From the NCBI GenBank assembly GCA_016748015.1, contig JAAOMT010000261.1, forward strand, positions 451,883 through 515,882: 64,000 nt of DNA, in the 5' to 3' direction. Position numbers and translations under genes: made by a program. Below, piece by piece: positions 31,690-42,735 of the stretch. The notes under the pieces were generated by a model. That model did not search any database. It was not told where the DNA came from and was given only the letters and a program-made list of their open reading frames with translations. Position 1 is the first letter of the stretch. Each line of letters begins with the position of its first letter. This DNA comes from Geosiphon pyriformis (lineage: Eukaryota; Glomeromycota; Glomeromycetes; Archaeosporales; Geosiphonaceae).

Positions 31690-33827
31690 AATAGTTCTGA
31701 GAGTTCAGGTTTTGAGTGTATCTGGTTTTTGAACTTTATTGACAAGATCCTGATTATTGGGTAGATGAACTGGGAATTGGTTAATAAACAACCATTATTG
31801 ATCTCCAGTTTTGTTGAATGGTTCTTGGTCTTTGGTTTCTAAGTAACATTGAAGTTAGAACTTGTGATGGTGTTTGAATTTGTTGGGGTTAATATATTAC
31901 TTGTAGCTGTGGTTGATAAATAACTAGTGCTGAATTCTGATAAATAAGTGGTTGATAAATTGGCAGCTACATTACTGATAAGTAATTTAGTTGATATAGT
32001 TTTGAATTGGGTTGATATCTTGGAGTTTGAAACCAGTGATCAGAGTTTTGATATTGGTTTCTTGATTGTTAGCTATTTAATCAATGGTGGCAGTTGATTT
32101 GCAAGTGGTCTTGTTTATTACAATAGTGACAAACATGTGTTTTCTGTTGCCACTGTTGATTGGTTGACAATGATAGGCATGATTGATTTTGGGAATGATT
32201 TGAATTTCTCTGATTATTGTGTCATTGTAAAGGTTAATAAATTGTTCAATTGTCAGCTAAATATCTTTCTAATTTCTGATTAATTGAGTTACTGAATTGT
32301 TTCAATTTTAAATCCAATTCAAATAATCCATTTATTACTAGATTTACAGTTTAGACATAGTTGGCTTCTAGTTTGACAGCTTTAAAATCTCTGGCATAAG
32401 TGACTGCTGCTTAGAGATCTGCTGGATGTATTGGATATATGTATTGGAGAATGCTACTGTGCAGGCCTTTGATGAATTGATTTAAGATTTGTGGTATGAT
32501 GAAATAATTAGCTTGTATTGCCTAAATTTGGTGCAGATTTCTATAGAAATGTTCTAGATATGTGATAACTGCTTCTGTATCTCTCTGTTTAATAGTGGTA
32601 AAGATATTGGCCAGTCAGTTGATGCTATTATTGTTATTAAAGTATTACAAAAATTCAAGCTTGAATGCATTAAAGTCTTAGGGTTTGTTGACCAAGCTTT
32701 AATACTATGAGTTGGTGATATCCTGAAGAAAGTATGGAATGACTTGTATGGCTCTGGTGTTATTCCATCCATTAATTGCGATGGCTTTTTTGATATTGTT
32801 TAGCCATACCTAAGTGTTATCCTCTTCACCAGTAAACTTTTTGATTTTTGCAATTGAAGTGTATACTATTAGAGCTATGAGCAATGATTGTTGAAGTGGC
32901 TGTTATAATTGTTGCTGAAGTGGTACTTATAACTATTGAATTGGTTTAGCAATTGGTTTAATTAGTGGCTGATTGATAATAATTATCAGAAGTAAGTTTT
33001 ATTGATTATTAATGTCAGGATTTGAATTGTTCTGATTTTGTGAAGTTTAAATATTCAGAGATTCAATTTCCTATTTTTCAAAATTGGGTTTTGGTAGTTA
33101 AATTCTTGATCCTTATCTTTTTTTTCTTCTGATTTTGTCACTTTTCAAGAATTTGTGGTTCCGAAATCTGGTTGAAGTAGTGGTGATTGAAATCCTAATA
33201 GCATTGGTAATTGGAATTTAAATCCTTCAAAATACTTACTGTATGTTTCTAATAGATCAGTTTTTGATTGTTTACTTTAGAATAGAATACAGGCCAATAG
33301 TGTTTTTGTATTTGATGTGGATGCGTCTGTTAATGAGATGTTGATGACACTTTCAGATGTATAGTAATATAATGGATTAGTTGGTAATTCAAGTCTTGTT
33401 TTCTTCCAAGTAGATGGTTGTATTTTTTGAGATGTTACTACTGGTATTTGTAGTTTTCTTTTGTCTTTGTTTACATAGGTGATTGAGTATCTTTGTTGAA
33501 TGTAATTTTCAATTTTTCTATTGATTTCCATGAAGATTGCAGTAAAGTTATAATTTACTGATAGGCTGGTGTTTTGAATTAATTTATTGTAGAAATTTTC
33601 TTTTGCTGAGTTGGTTTCTATTGGTACTCTTAGCAAATATGAAATTCTCTTATTAATATAAAAATTGAAGGCTGATTCTGCTAATAAGTAATTGCTAGTT
33701 AATCTTAAGTGTTGACAATAATGTTAAAATAAAAATTTGGCAAATCCTAAATGGTTTGTTCCTATTCTTTCTGGTTTTGTCACTTTTGAATGGTTGTTGT
33801 TGATGTTAGTTCTTTGTAGAATTATAT
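31690..33827 (-). pseudogene. Gag of element C
   Basis: The N-terminal region (33277-33636) has NRKIENYIQQRYSITY, the motif shared with the gag starts of A and D. The core (about 32380-32850) contains DALTDWPISLPLL and the QILNQFIKGLHSSILQYIYP segment. The CCHC knuckle CHYCNKQDHLQINC is at about 32095-32136. A Gln/Asn/Tyr-rich tail leads to protease. Many stops. Confidence 0.75.
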
Positions 33828-33845
33828 CTTACAGTAAGCACTAAA
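33828..33845 (-). other. Primer-binding site of element C
   Basis: Directly next to the 5' LTR the minus strand reads TTTAGTGCTTACTGTAAG, aligned with TTTAGTGCTCCTTGTGAG of element G and TTTGGTGCTCTCCCATGG of A. TGG has become TAG, a G-to-A change. tRNA not identified. Confidence 0.5.
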
Positions 33846-34612
33846 TATTACAGGTGATTATTTGGGTAGTTGAAATAAATAACAAATCTGTAACTTGGTG
33901 CTTAATAGCTGATATGGTTGGTAATATTTGAAGATTTTGGTTGTCTAAAGGTTTTGGTTAAGTCTTTTGTATAATGGACAAAGATTTAATAATTGTTTTC
34001 AATAGTCTTTTGAAATCACAATTTCATTTAATTTCTTTTTTAGCTTGGTAGCCAGTTTTATTCTGACATTTGTGCCCTTTTGGTAAGCTATTCATTAATA
34101 TATATATGATGTTACTCTTATTTCTAGGTTTTTTATCAAACTATTCATGATGTCAATAACTCAGTGCTTAATTTTTAATCAATTAGTAACAACAAAAAAT
34201 AACAAAAGAAGAAAAATAAAATAAAAAAAATAAAAAAATAAGCCAAGACAATGAATATTAGTATTTTATTAATAGCTGTAATCAAGAGCTATTGTTTCAG
34301 TGTGGTTAAATATCAGTTATTATCAACATGAAGTGTTAATAGTAGAGAATAGATTAAGATAGCAAATAATTATTTATTGATATTTTTGAATAAAGAGATT
34401 GCTTAGATCAAATCTAAAACTGAAAGATCTGTTTTTTCTATTTCTAATACTATTGCTATATATACATAATTGAGATTTTTCAATTTCTCAATTCTTCATA
34501 TCAGAAATCCTGCAATTTTTTTGAAAGAAATTCTGAAATTCCACATTTACTACATCTATCTCTGATTGGCTAATTTATATACTAATATACTTCCTATATT
34601 CTATAAATAACA
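33846..34612 (-). repeat. Element C 5' LTR
   Basis: Termini are TATTACAGGTGATTATTTGG and AATAACA. It aligns with the C 3' LTR but is shorter in the GAATTCC-type repeat part (34495-34540), which has lost several units. The hairpin (34320-34345) has one mismatch (ATCAACA against TGTTAAT). Confidence 0.88.
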
Positions 34613-34725
34613 ATGCAAATCAAAGATATAAGAAACAAAATTAAACAAACATATTAAAAAAAAAATATTAGACTTAATTTAAAGTGAAATTTTTGACAGA
34701 GCTTAATATTAAAAGGAGAAGATAA

Positions 34726-35530
34726 TGTTACTTATAAAAAAAAAATATAAAGAAAATAATAGGAAAACAGATAGACCAATAGGAGAATAGTAGTTAACAC
34801 ATAAGCATATTGCTCAACAATGTAAAACAATGTCAGAAATTATGGCACATTGCTTAGCAATATAAAGCAATATTAGAAAATTAGAGCACATTGCTTAAAA
34901 AATTATAGCACATTGCTTGGAAATGTGAGTGATTTTATAGAACCTAAATTATATATATATAGCAAGAGCATTAAAAGCAGAAGAAAAGGACAAAGACCTT
35001 CCTATTATTACATTTTTATTAGAATTATCAATATTAATAAATAATTATTACCATCTAAATCATTTTTCTCACTATTAATATTTTATGTTAATAGTATCAA
35101 ATACTTGATTATACTAGAACAATAGCTTTTAATTATGGCTATTGACAGGATACTAATGTTACTTGCCTTGGCTTAACTTCTTTATTTTCTTTTATTTTCT
35201 TTCTTTTCTTTGGTTTGTTTTGTTGTTTACTAATTGATTAAGGATCAACATATGGAGTTATCAGCATCAAAGTAATTGGTAAAAGACCCAGAAATAAGGA
35301 TAGAACATTCAATTGAGGATAGCTTACCAGGAAAATTACTGGTCATTATGCTGAAAAAAAAATTTGACAGAATTGCAATTCTGAAAAACTACAGATTACA
35401 ATTCTTGAATCTTTGTTTATTATACAAAAAACTCAACCAAACCTTCAGATACTACCAATCATAGCAGTTATTAAACACCAAGTTATGGATTTGTTATTTG
35501 ATTTGAGATTTCAAATAATTACCTGTAACA
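34726..35530 (+). repeat. B2 3' LTR with a different U3 repeat
   Basis: It starts TGTTACTTATAA and ends TTACCTGTAACA. Its second half matches other B-type LTRs, but its first ~200 bases carry repeats around CACATTGCTTAGCAATATA (34805-34930) instead of the GAATTCC array. The LTR at 562-1383 is the only other one with this version. Confidence 0.85.
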
Positions 35531-35845
35531 ATATCTAAAAAAAGACACTCAAAAGAGTTTTTTATGATCTTGCTAATGGCTTTTTTTTCCAAAAAAAAAG
35601 GATCATTCTTAGTAATATTAAATATTTTAACAATGTAAAAAATATTTTTTTGGTCAAGCTTGATTTTGGTAATAATATGTATTTGGATATAAATAGTAAA
35701 TCTAATAATAGTAAAAACAGTAGATCTATAATTAGTATTAATAGTAGATTTCTTTTTGATTTAGTTGTTACTATTTTTAAGACCAAAAAAATGATTTTTA
35801 ATATAATTTGTGACTTTTTTCTTGGTTTTTTTAATTTCAATATGG
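35531..35845. other. AT-rich spacer, no recognised gene
   Basis: Both strands have short open frames with biased composition (runs of Leu/Ile/Lys or Asn/Ser), typical of chance frames in AT-rich DNA. No family motif is visible. Element D was inserted at its right end with the target words ATGG/ATAG. Confidence 0.6.
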
Positions 35846-36658
35846 TGTTATGGGAGTGTTTTTTTAGTATATTTTAATTGTTAATCTCCCATTTTAATTG
35901 CAATCAGTCTCTCATGAGTTTCTCTATTTTATGTATTGAATATTAATGATAATATACTGAAGATTTTCTCTTAATGTTGTGATGTAAGTCTTCTCTTTAA
36001 TTCTAGTTGTCCTTGTATGTTGTATACTCTTTCCCAAAGGCTAATCTGAAATTTACTCACTGTTTGGGGTCTTCTCTGAGGCTATCCTTGCAATTGCCTA
36101 ATGTGTTTTTCTAATCTAAAAACACGGAATGTTAATGGCTTTTTCATGATTTTCCTAAGTATATAATAAAGCTTTTTCAATTTAATTAGTAACTACATGA
36201 ATAATCTTAATCAGAAATTATTCTTCCAAAGGGTTCAAAAATAGAATAATAGTTTCATTCACTAGAGAGAATATGTGAATTCTATTGTTAATCTCGTAAT
36301 TGTGATGTTTATTCAATTTATTATTTTTATTAATTTTTTTTTTGAATAAAATTTTATTTAGATATTTGTTGCTTTTAGTTGAAGCTGTTTGTTTTTATTA
36401 TTAAAAACTATTATATATATATAATTATTGTTTTACAAAATAACATCTTGTAATACTCTATTTCTATTATTTTTAAATAGTGCTTGCTGCTATTGTAAAA
36501 TAGTGCTTGCTGCTTTTACACAATAGTGCTTGCTGCTATTGCACAATAATGCTTGCTGTTATTTGTAAATTATTTCTTTTTATAATTATTGCTGTGCTAT
36601 TTCATGATTGGCTAATTTATATTATTTATAATTTCTATTAAATTCTTGAACTATAACA
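35846..36658 (-). repeat. Element D 3' LTR
   Basis: Termini are TGTTATGGGAG and ACTATAACA. Near the right end lie about four tandem copies of a ~27-base unit around ATAGTGCTTGCTGCTATT (36477-36562). A TATATATAAT run (about 36411-36423) is a possible TATA box. Compared with 42747-43560, I count 27 substitutions in the first ~300 aligned bases, 26 of them transitions. Confidence 0.92.
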
Positions 36659-36676
36659 TTATCCCCTCCTTTCAAG
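36659..36676 (-). other. Polypurine tract of element D
   Basis: The minus strand reads CTTGAAAGGAGGGGATAA immediately before the 3' LTR. It is the cleanest example of a tract shared by all the gypsy copies here. Confidence 0.75.
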
Positions 36677-36965
36677 ATTGAGCTCTATTGAAATTGAAGT
36701 TAATTTCTTCATTGAATTCTAAGTTGTTATAGTAGTCCAATACTGTATTATTAACTTGTTGTTGTAATTTTTGAAATTGTAAGTTGGTAAGTCGTCCAAT
36801 ATTATTAGTTGTTATTATGTTCATGGTTGGATTCAGTAATACTTTGTGACAATTTTCAAATGCTTTGAAAATTCCATAAACTGCTTTTTGAATAGAATGT
36901 AATATTGGTTTTTCCAATAAAACTTTCTAATTGTTGAATTGTTGCTTTGTCAAATATTTTAATTG
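36672..36965 (-). pseudogene. ORF3 fragment of element D
   Basis: It starts at about KIFDKATIQQLESFIGK and includes KVLLNPTMNIITTNNIGRLTN and FQKLQQQVNNTVLDYY, ending NFNRAQS and a stop next to the PPT. This is the C-terminal ~100 residues of ORF3. The N-terminal half was lost together with integrase. The C-terminal block is the best preserved part across all copies. Confidence 0.75.
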
Positions 36966-36984
36966 ATGGGTGGGTTCATGATTT

Positions 36985-37443
36985 TTACATGTGTCTCATT
37001 TTTGACAAACAGTCAGCATTGGCATTTTTGGTATCTTCTTTGTATTTGATAATATAATCATATGATGCTAATATTTGTGACCATTTGGCATATTTTCTTT
37101 TCAGTGCTTTCTTGTTATTTAACCAGACCAGACTTCTATGATCTGTGGTAATATTAAAGAGTTTGTACCATAAATATGTGTCAAAGTGAATGCAACTCCA
37201 GACTACTGCTAAGCATTCCAGTTCATGTGCTACATAGTTTTGTTCTGCCATACTGAGATTTCTACTGGCATAAACAATTACATATTCTCTTTTATTATTA
37301 TTTTTTTGTGAAAAAATGGCTTCAAGTCCAGTTTCAGAGGCATTTGTGACCAAAATGAATTTCTTGTTGAAATTTGAATAGATTATTATTGGTAATTTAA
37401 TAAGCTTTTGCCTAAGATACTCAAAAACTTTTTGCTGTGTTTT
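36985..37443 (-). pseudogene. RNase H of element D
   Basis: VTNASETGLEAIFSQK, YVIVYASRNLSMAEQNYVAHELECLAVVW (Glu) and ITTDHRSLVWL give the RNase H active-site regions; the first Asp of TDAS is Asn. It ends KNANADCLSKM, the usual end of the domain. It is in frame with RT, apart from a TAG at about 37447 where Trp is expected. Confidence 0.85.
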
Positions 37444-37446
37444 GGT

Positions 37447-38178
37447 CTATTCAAATTTTGCATTTTTGGATAGTAGATAATTAAGAGGTTTGGCAATGTT
37501 TGAAAAGTTTTCTACAAAGTGGCAGTAGTAAGATGTAAGTCCTAAAAAGCTTCTAACTTCTGAAATGTTTTGAGGTACTAGAAAATTTTTTACTTTGTCT
37601 ATTTTTGATGGATCTGGTTTTATTCCATCTTTTCCAACTATGTGTTCTAGAAATGCTAGCTCATTTTTCCCAAAGAAACATTTTTCTAAATTTAATTTAA
37701 GTTCAGTATGTCTTAATCTCTCAAAAACTTGTTGTAAATGTTGAAGATAATCTGCAAATTTTGGCGAGAAAACATTTGTATTATCCAAGTAGACAACAAC
37801 AGATTGCCACAGAATTCCAGAATAAATTATGTCCATTAGTCTTTGGAATGTTGCAAGAGTGTTTGTCAATCCAAATGACATTACATTGAACTTATAATTG
37901 CTATTTTGTGTTATGAATGCTATTTTATGCCTGTCTTTTGGGTCCATTTCTACTTGCCAGTATCCACTAGTCAAGTCAAGTGTAAAAAACCATTTTGCTC
38001 TTCCAAAAATGTTAAAGATTTCATCAATTAACAGTATTGGGTATGAGTCTTTGGTTGTTTTGCTATTTAGTTTGTGATAGTTAATGCAAAATCTAATTTT
38101 TCCATTCTTTTTCCTTACTAAAACAACTGGTAAGGACCATGGGCTCATTGATGGTTGAATTATTTCTTTTTCCAACAT
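37447..38178 (-). CDS. Reverse transcriptase of element D (catalytic Asp lost)
   Basis: The 243-residue open frame spans most of the RT: VVLVRKKNGKIRFCINYHKLN, WFFTLDLTSGYWQVEMDPKD, FGLTNTLATFQRLMD, then VVVYLDNTNVFSPKF and LGLTSYYCHFV. The second Asp of the catalytic YLDD is Asn, one G-to-A change, so polymerisation should fail although the frame is open. Upstream the frame goes on to the linker with stops at about 38180-38430. It is the longest open RT in the window. Confidence 0.88.
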   Translation of the reverse strand: MLEKEIIQPSMSPWSLPVVLVRKKNGKIRFCINYHKLNSKTTKDSYPILLIDEIFNIFGRAKWFFTLDLTSGYWQVEMDPKDRHKIAFITQNSNYKFNVMSFGLTNTLATFQRLMDIIYSGILWQSVVVYLDNTNVFSPKFADYLQHLQQVFERLRHTELKLNLEKCFFGKNELAFLEHIVGKDGIKPDPSKIDKVKNFLVPQNISEVRSFLGLTSYYCHFVENFSNIAKPLNYLLSKNAKFE

Positions 38179-38436
38179 GCTTTAGACTTTTTCTCTGATA
38201 AAATTATGCTCCATTGGTGGGACATAGTAAATGTATTGTTTTTCAGATCTGGTGTCCCCAGTGAGAATTTGGTGTTGAACCAAGTTGGTTCTTTTAAATT
38301 TATCATTTCATGAAAATATATCAGAGTATTTTAAAATTAATGCTTTTAATTGTCACTGTTGGTCTGAATCCATTGTTCCAATGTTTAATTTGGCCAATTT
38401 TTCTGGCATAAATTGATAGCATTCCAACAGTTGTTG

Positions 38437-39290
38437 CTAATTTATTGAAGTGAGTTTACAGTAAAGGGTGATTTCTAAGAAATTTAGAATTTTTTGTGGT
38501 GTTGATGCATTTTCTAGCTCCATTTTAAGGTATCCTATGATGGTGTTTTTTGGAATGTATATAAGCTCTTCTGTAGTATTTATAATAGGAATTTTTATCC
38601 ATTGTGTTTTGTCAGCTGGAATAAAAAGATTAGTAAGTCCTATAGGAAACTGTTGGCAAGTTTCTGGGTGGGACTCGAATATTAGATTTATATCTTTTAT
38701 TGTCCTTTTTATTTTAATTTCTAATTTTTTATAAGGCGTAAGTGTGATTAACCGCTCATTTCTAATTAATTCATTTTTCTTCTCTGGCATTTCAATAAAA
38801 TTTGCTTCAATTCTTTTTCTTGTTGATCCAAAACCATAAATTCCTCTCATTGTTTGTGTTAATTTCTCTCAATTTTCTATTGGTACAAATTTTTCAACTT
38901 TTACTAATAGTAAAAAAATTGCTTATGTAATTTTCTCCTTAGATTCAATGATATAAAATTTTTCTGAATTGTTTTGTAGCAAAACCATTAAATTTCCAGT
39001 GTAGTCAGAATCAATTACTCCTTCTTGAACACTTATTCTTTTTTTTGCAAGGTTTGATTGTGATGCTATTTGAACCATTATTTTTGGCAAAATTTCAATT
39101 ACTATTTTTAAGTCAATTTTGGTGATGCTCCTGGGTGGTAATGTTATGGATTGGTCTTCTGGATAACATAGATCAAATTCAACATTAGTTGGATGGACTC
39201 TTTTGGGTATTATTCCTAAGTGCTCATTGTCAAAGTATCAGATATCAATCTCTTGTTCTAGATTGGTATAGACTACAAATTTTTTTGACT
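38437..39290 (-). pseudogene. dUTPase and linker of element D
   Basis: Motif 3 is complete (GVIDSDYTGNL, at about 38985-39015), with the catalytic Asp. Motif 4 reads EKIT-stop-AIFLLL (Gln to TAA). Motif 5 is YGFGSTRKR. Motif 2 is ASQSNLAKK (Arg to Gln) and motif 1 NVEFDLCYP (Asp and Gly lost). After motif 5 the frame continues through 38437-38850 with a linker IIGYLKMELENAS. All defects are single transitions. Confidence 0.85.
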
Positions 39291-39369
39291 TAGAACCATT
39301 AGGTGAGTCTTATTGATTTATTGATTGATTTTGGTACTGCTAATTCTCAATTTCCATTTTTTTTGCCAA

Positions 39370-40020
39370 GTTTCTTTTATATTAACACTCTTCACAGCAC
39401 TGACTTTGGCATAGAATAAGACAGTCTTTACAAAGATAAGTATTAATCTGAACAAGATACTGTTCCTGTTTTTGGTGAGTAGGACACAGCTGTTGATAAT
39501 TTTCCTGGAATTCGTCTACTGGGTTGAACATGTTATAGTTGGCAACTTTGTCAGCTATTTCAGCTGACACTTTCCAACGTCATATTTCTTTGGTAGTTTT
39601 TTCTCTTACTTTGGCTTGTGTGGTGTTGTATAATTCATTCTTGTCATGTGAATAGTGCTGCAGTCTTTTTAATACTCTGTTAAACACTGCTTCAAACAGC
39701 ATTTTTTTTCTTATCCAGTCACAAATGAGGATTATGTATTGGCAAATTGCATCACACATTCTTTCTCTGCCTGGCATGTTGATCTAGTCGCATCTTTTTG
39801 GCAACAGTTCTCTACAAGTGAGACATGGTTTTTTGTCACATTTTCCGTGTCTTTCTGGGTAATCATATTTTTCTTTGTTATAATGGTTACAATAGTAGTG
39901 GATGGGGTTTCTTGGGTCTTTGTCCAGTGCATTGCACACAGTTATGAACGAGAGTTTCTTATTGTAAACTGAATATTCTAGTTTTGATTTGTGTTGCTGG
40001 CGGTTTTTTCATGAACTTGC
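39370..40020 (-). pseudogene. Cys-rich region of element D
   Basis: In one frame: HYYCNHYNKEKY, KPCLTCRELLPKRCD, a stop where A has Trp, then MPGRERMCDAICQYIILICDWI and a helical stretch to 39580. Next is YLCKDCLILCQSQCCEEC (39385-39440), which keeps the full CX2CX3CX4CX2C spacing of A. This copy and A define the module best. Confidence 0.7.
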
Positions 40021-40760
40021 CTGGTTCTATTCGGATCTTCCTTTGCTTCTCCAAATTGGTATGGCCAGTAGTCCTGTTCTTTGGTCATCAGCCCATGAAA
40101 ACTGATAAGTTTTAATGGCTAATAAGACTAGATTTTCCTTAAATTCAAAAATAGGTCTTTGGTTGGTGCTGGGTTTTTGGAAGTGGCCACATGTGGCTAG
40201 AATTCTGGCATGGTGGCTATTATATCTGATAAGAAGTTCTTGGGTGGTCCAGTCTAATGTGGTGTTGACTTTTGTTAACCAGTTATTTTCTACTAACACT
40301 TGATATTGTATAGCGTCTATTACTAATACTTTTGTAGGTATTATTATGCCATTAATTTCAAAAAAAAATGAGTCGATTTCACTATAAGGCAGCTTGGTAC
40401 TTCCATTGGCTGTTATAATTTGGGATGTTATAGCACGATTAACTTTAAAACCCAGTTGGTTTACTAGTTAAAGCATTACAATACTTCTGGCAAATCTACT
40501 GTCTAAGATGAGTTTGATTGACATGTTGTTTACTTTTGCTTCTATGTACATAGCAGTGATTGGGCATTCCTCGTCCAATGCTGCTTCACTAAACATAGCC
40601 TTTTTTTCCTCTAATTCAAAAAAAAAAATAACTGTGAGACTGCTATCTTCTGTGACAATGGCTGGTGGTATTGTTTGGATCAAGTTCTGGCTATTGGTGA
40701 TATTTTCGGTTCCAGGTATGTTACCATTAATATTTCCGAGATTTAAGTTTTCCAATATAT
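40021..40760 (-). pseudogene. Aspartic protease of element D
   Basis: ITAMYIEAKVNNMSIKLILDSRFARSIVML holds the active site, with DSG changed to DSR (GGA to AGA). Downstream QYQVLVENNWLTKVNTTLDW and the TCGHFQKP stretch match the same positions in A and B. The protease shares its frame with the gag tail (40774-41046) except for a TAG. Confidence 0.82.
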
Positions 40761-40773
40761 TAAGATAAGTTGG

Positions 40774-42735
40774 CTAGAAATTTGGGTAGTTTGGGTAGTT
40801 TGCATTTGTTTGCTGATTAAGTCCTATGCAATTAGAATTTCTAGTAATAATCACATTTTGACTTAATACTGACTGGCTTCGAAATTCTGGACGCCAGTTT
40901 GGGTTTGAAATTGCTGGTCGTTGCTGGTAAGTTTCTTGATTTTGGTATGTAATGAGATATTGACATGATATTGGCATGTATTGATTTCTGAGCATTTGGG
41001 GTGGCGTGTAATAATTATTTTCACACGCTTCATGCATTATTCGCATTCAACATTGACTAATCAAATGTTCTACATGTTTGCAAAAATGGCAGATGTGCAT
41101 TTTTGTTCTGAAGTCCTGGTGTGACGAGCAATTATTTTGTATCTTTGTGGTGTTTGATATGTGTTATTTCTTCCTGGGTCTGAAATGAAATAACTTTCTA
41201 TTTTTTTAGAGAGTTCCTTTCCTAATTGTGTTACTCTCTTTTCGTCTTGTTTTTTTCCATTATCATGTTAACTATTTAACTATGGTTAGCTTTTTTCTCA
41301 GCCAATTCAAGAGCTCTGGTGAGCATAACAGCTTCTGGTAAGGAATTAGAGTGGGCAGGACATACTCTTCCTAAAATGCTGCTTTTTAATCCTTTAATAA
41401 ATTGATTTAAAACCTAAGGCTCAGTGTAGTATTCTTGCTTAATCACTTTAATCTAACAGCAAATTTGATTAAATCGAGCAAGGTATTGGGTGACAGTTTC
41501 ATCTGTACCTTGCTTGATAGTATTGAATTTGTTCTGCAGTTGGATCATAACATTTGAGTCACTAAAATACTCCAAAAATGCATCTTTGAATTTGGCAAAG
41601 CTCATGAGTTTTGTTTCTAAGCTTTGATACCATAAGTCAGCAGTGCCTTTCAGAAAGAAAGATAACATTTGGATTGCTCTTTGATCATTCCAGTTATTTG
41701 CCTGGATGGCTTTTTGTGCTTCTCTGAGCCACATGTGCATGTCCATTTCTTTTTTCTCTTCTGAGAAATCTGTTAATCGTGTGATATATGGTGTAGCCAT
41801 TTTGTTATTGTTTCTTGCTAGTGGGTTTATTGGTCTAAAAAGAGATGGAATGATATTTCCTTGAGTGTCCCTAAAGATGGTTTCTCTTATATCTGGTTCT
41901 TTTTCTTAATCATAAGTTTTTTGGTTTCTGAACTAGCTGCTTGTTTCAGTGACCAGTCTTGTGCTTGTTTTTTCACTGGTTTCTTCGGATTCCAATTCTG
42001 ACTCCACTTCATGGTTTTCAAACTCCGCTTTGAATTTTGGTTGAAAAAGAGGTTTTTGAAATAGTGATAAATATCCTTTTGTAATTGGTATATCTTCCCA
42101 ATTGTGTTGTTTAAGCTTCTCAGTGTAATTAAGAGTTCTCGGCATTTGTAGAGTTGATGTGGATGATGATACAGCTTCTAATGGGAGTTGGATTTTATTA
42201 TTTGGGAAAAAATGGTAAGATCTTTCTTCTGGCAAATAAAGGCATTGTTTCTTTACTGATTGCATGACATTTTTCTTGGGCATTTGTGTGGGTGTTCCTA
42301 ATTTTTGCTAATTTTCTTTGTGATTAATTTCTGGATTGTGGATGTATTCTCTGGTGTTTTTTGTAGATATTGGGTAATTTTTGTTAACATATTGCTCAAT
42401 TTCACAATGAATTTGAACAATAGTCATGACTAATACTGTTGTTTCTTTTGTAGTAAATTGAGATAATTCCCTATATAATTGATGTTTTGCGTTATTTGGT
42501 TCTTCTTCTCTTCCTATGTGATAATTTATTCTGGCATTAATGTAATAAGTGAGGGCATTTTCAGCTGAACAACACTCTTCTGGTAATCCAAAATCACTTT
42601 GATGTTGTAAATAAAGAGCACAGCAGAATTCAACAACAGTGAGGTTAGGAGTTTTTGTCACCACTTTTGTTTCTTCTTTTTTAGCAATAAATTATTGCTA
42701 ATTATTATTTTCTTTTTGATTTTCTTTTTTCATAG
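40774..42735 (-). pseudogene. Gag of element D
   Basis: The probable start is ATG at about 42733-42735, overlapping the end of the PBS, followed by two stops (TAG, TAA) in a Asn/Gln stretch. The N-terminal region (42308-42664) has CEIEQYVNKNYPIS. The core (41453-41800) has MDMHMWLREAQKAIQANNW and FKDAFLEYF. The knuckle CHFCKHVEHLISQC is a correct CX2CX4HX4C (about 41050-41095). One frame change lies between core and knuckle near 41250. Gag forms the particle. Confidence 0.8.

Larger units (their letters stand above)
24767..34612 (-). mobile_element. Element C: complete gypsy retrotransposon
   Basis: Both B-type LTRs are present and the internal region has all genes from gag to ORF3. Flanks GTGC (24763-24766) and ATGC (34613-34616) are a 4-bp target duplication with one transition. 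It sits inside ORF3 of B2. Frames are more broken than in A and D: many TAA/TAG/TGA plus several shifts. Confidence 0.9.
20925..35530 (+). mobile_element. Element B2: gypsy relic, split by element C
   Basis: B2 comprises 20925-24766 and 34613-35530. The first part starts within the dUTPase C-terminus and runs to ORF3; the second holds the ORF3 end, the purine tract AAAAGGAGAAGATAA (34711-34725) and the 3' LTR. Across C the B2 sequence joins as GAACAATGTGC to AAATCAAAGATATAAG, matching AACCAATGTCCAATTTGAAAAATTAC of B. The flanks GTGC and ATGC are the target duplication. The 5' part of B2 is not in the window. Confidence 0.85.

Noticed and set aside
35562-35877. Frames on both strands between B2 and D
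   Set aside because: Strong composition bias, no conserved motif, and one frame runs into the D LTR. Chance frames in AT-rich DNA.
36477-36562. CRISPR-like array
   Set aside because: Repeats are adjacent and spacers are near-identical; it is a tandem repeat inside an LTR of a eukaryotic element.
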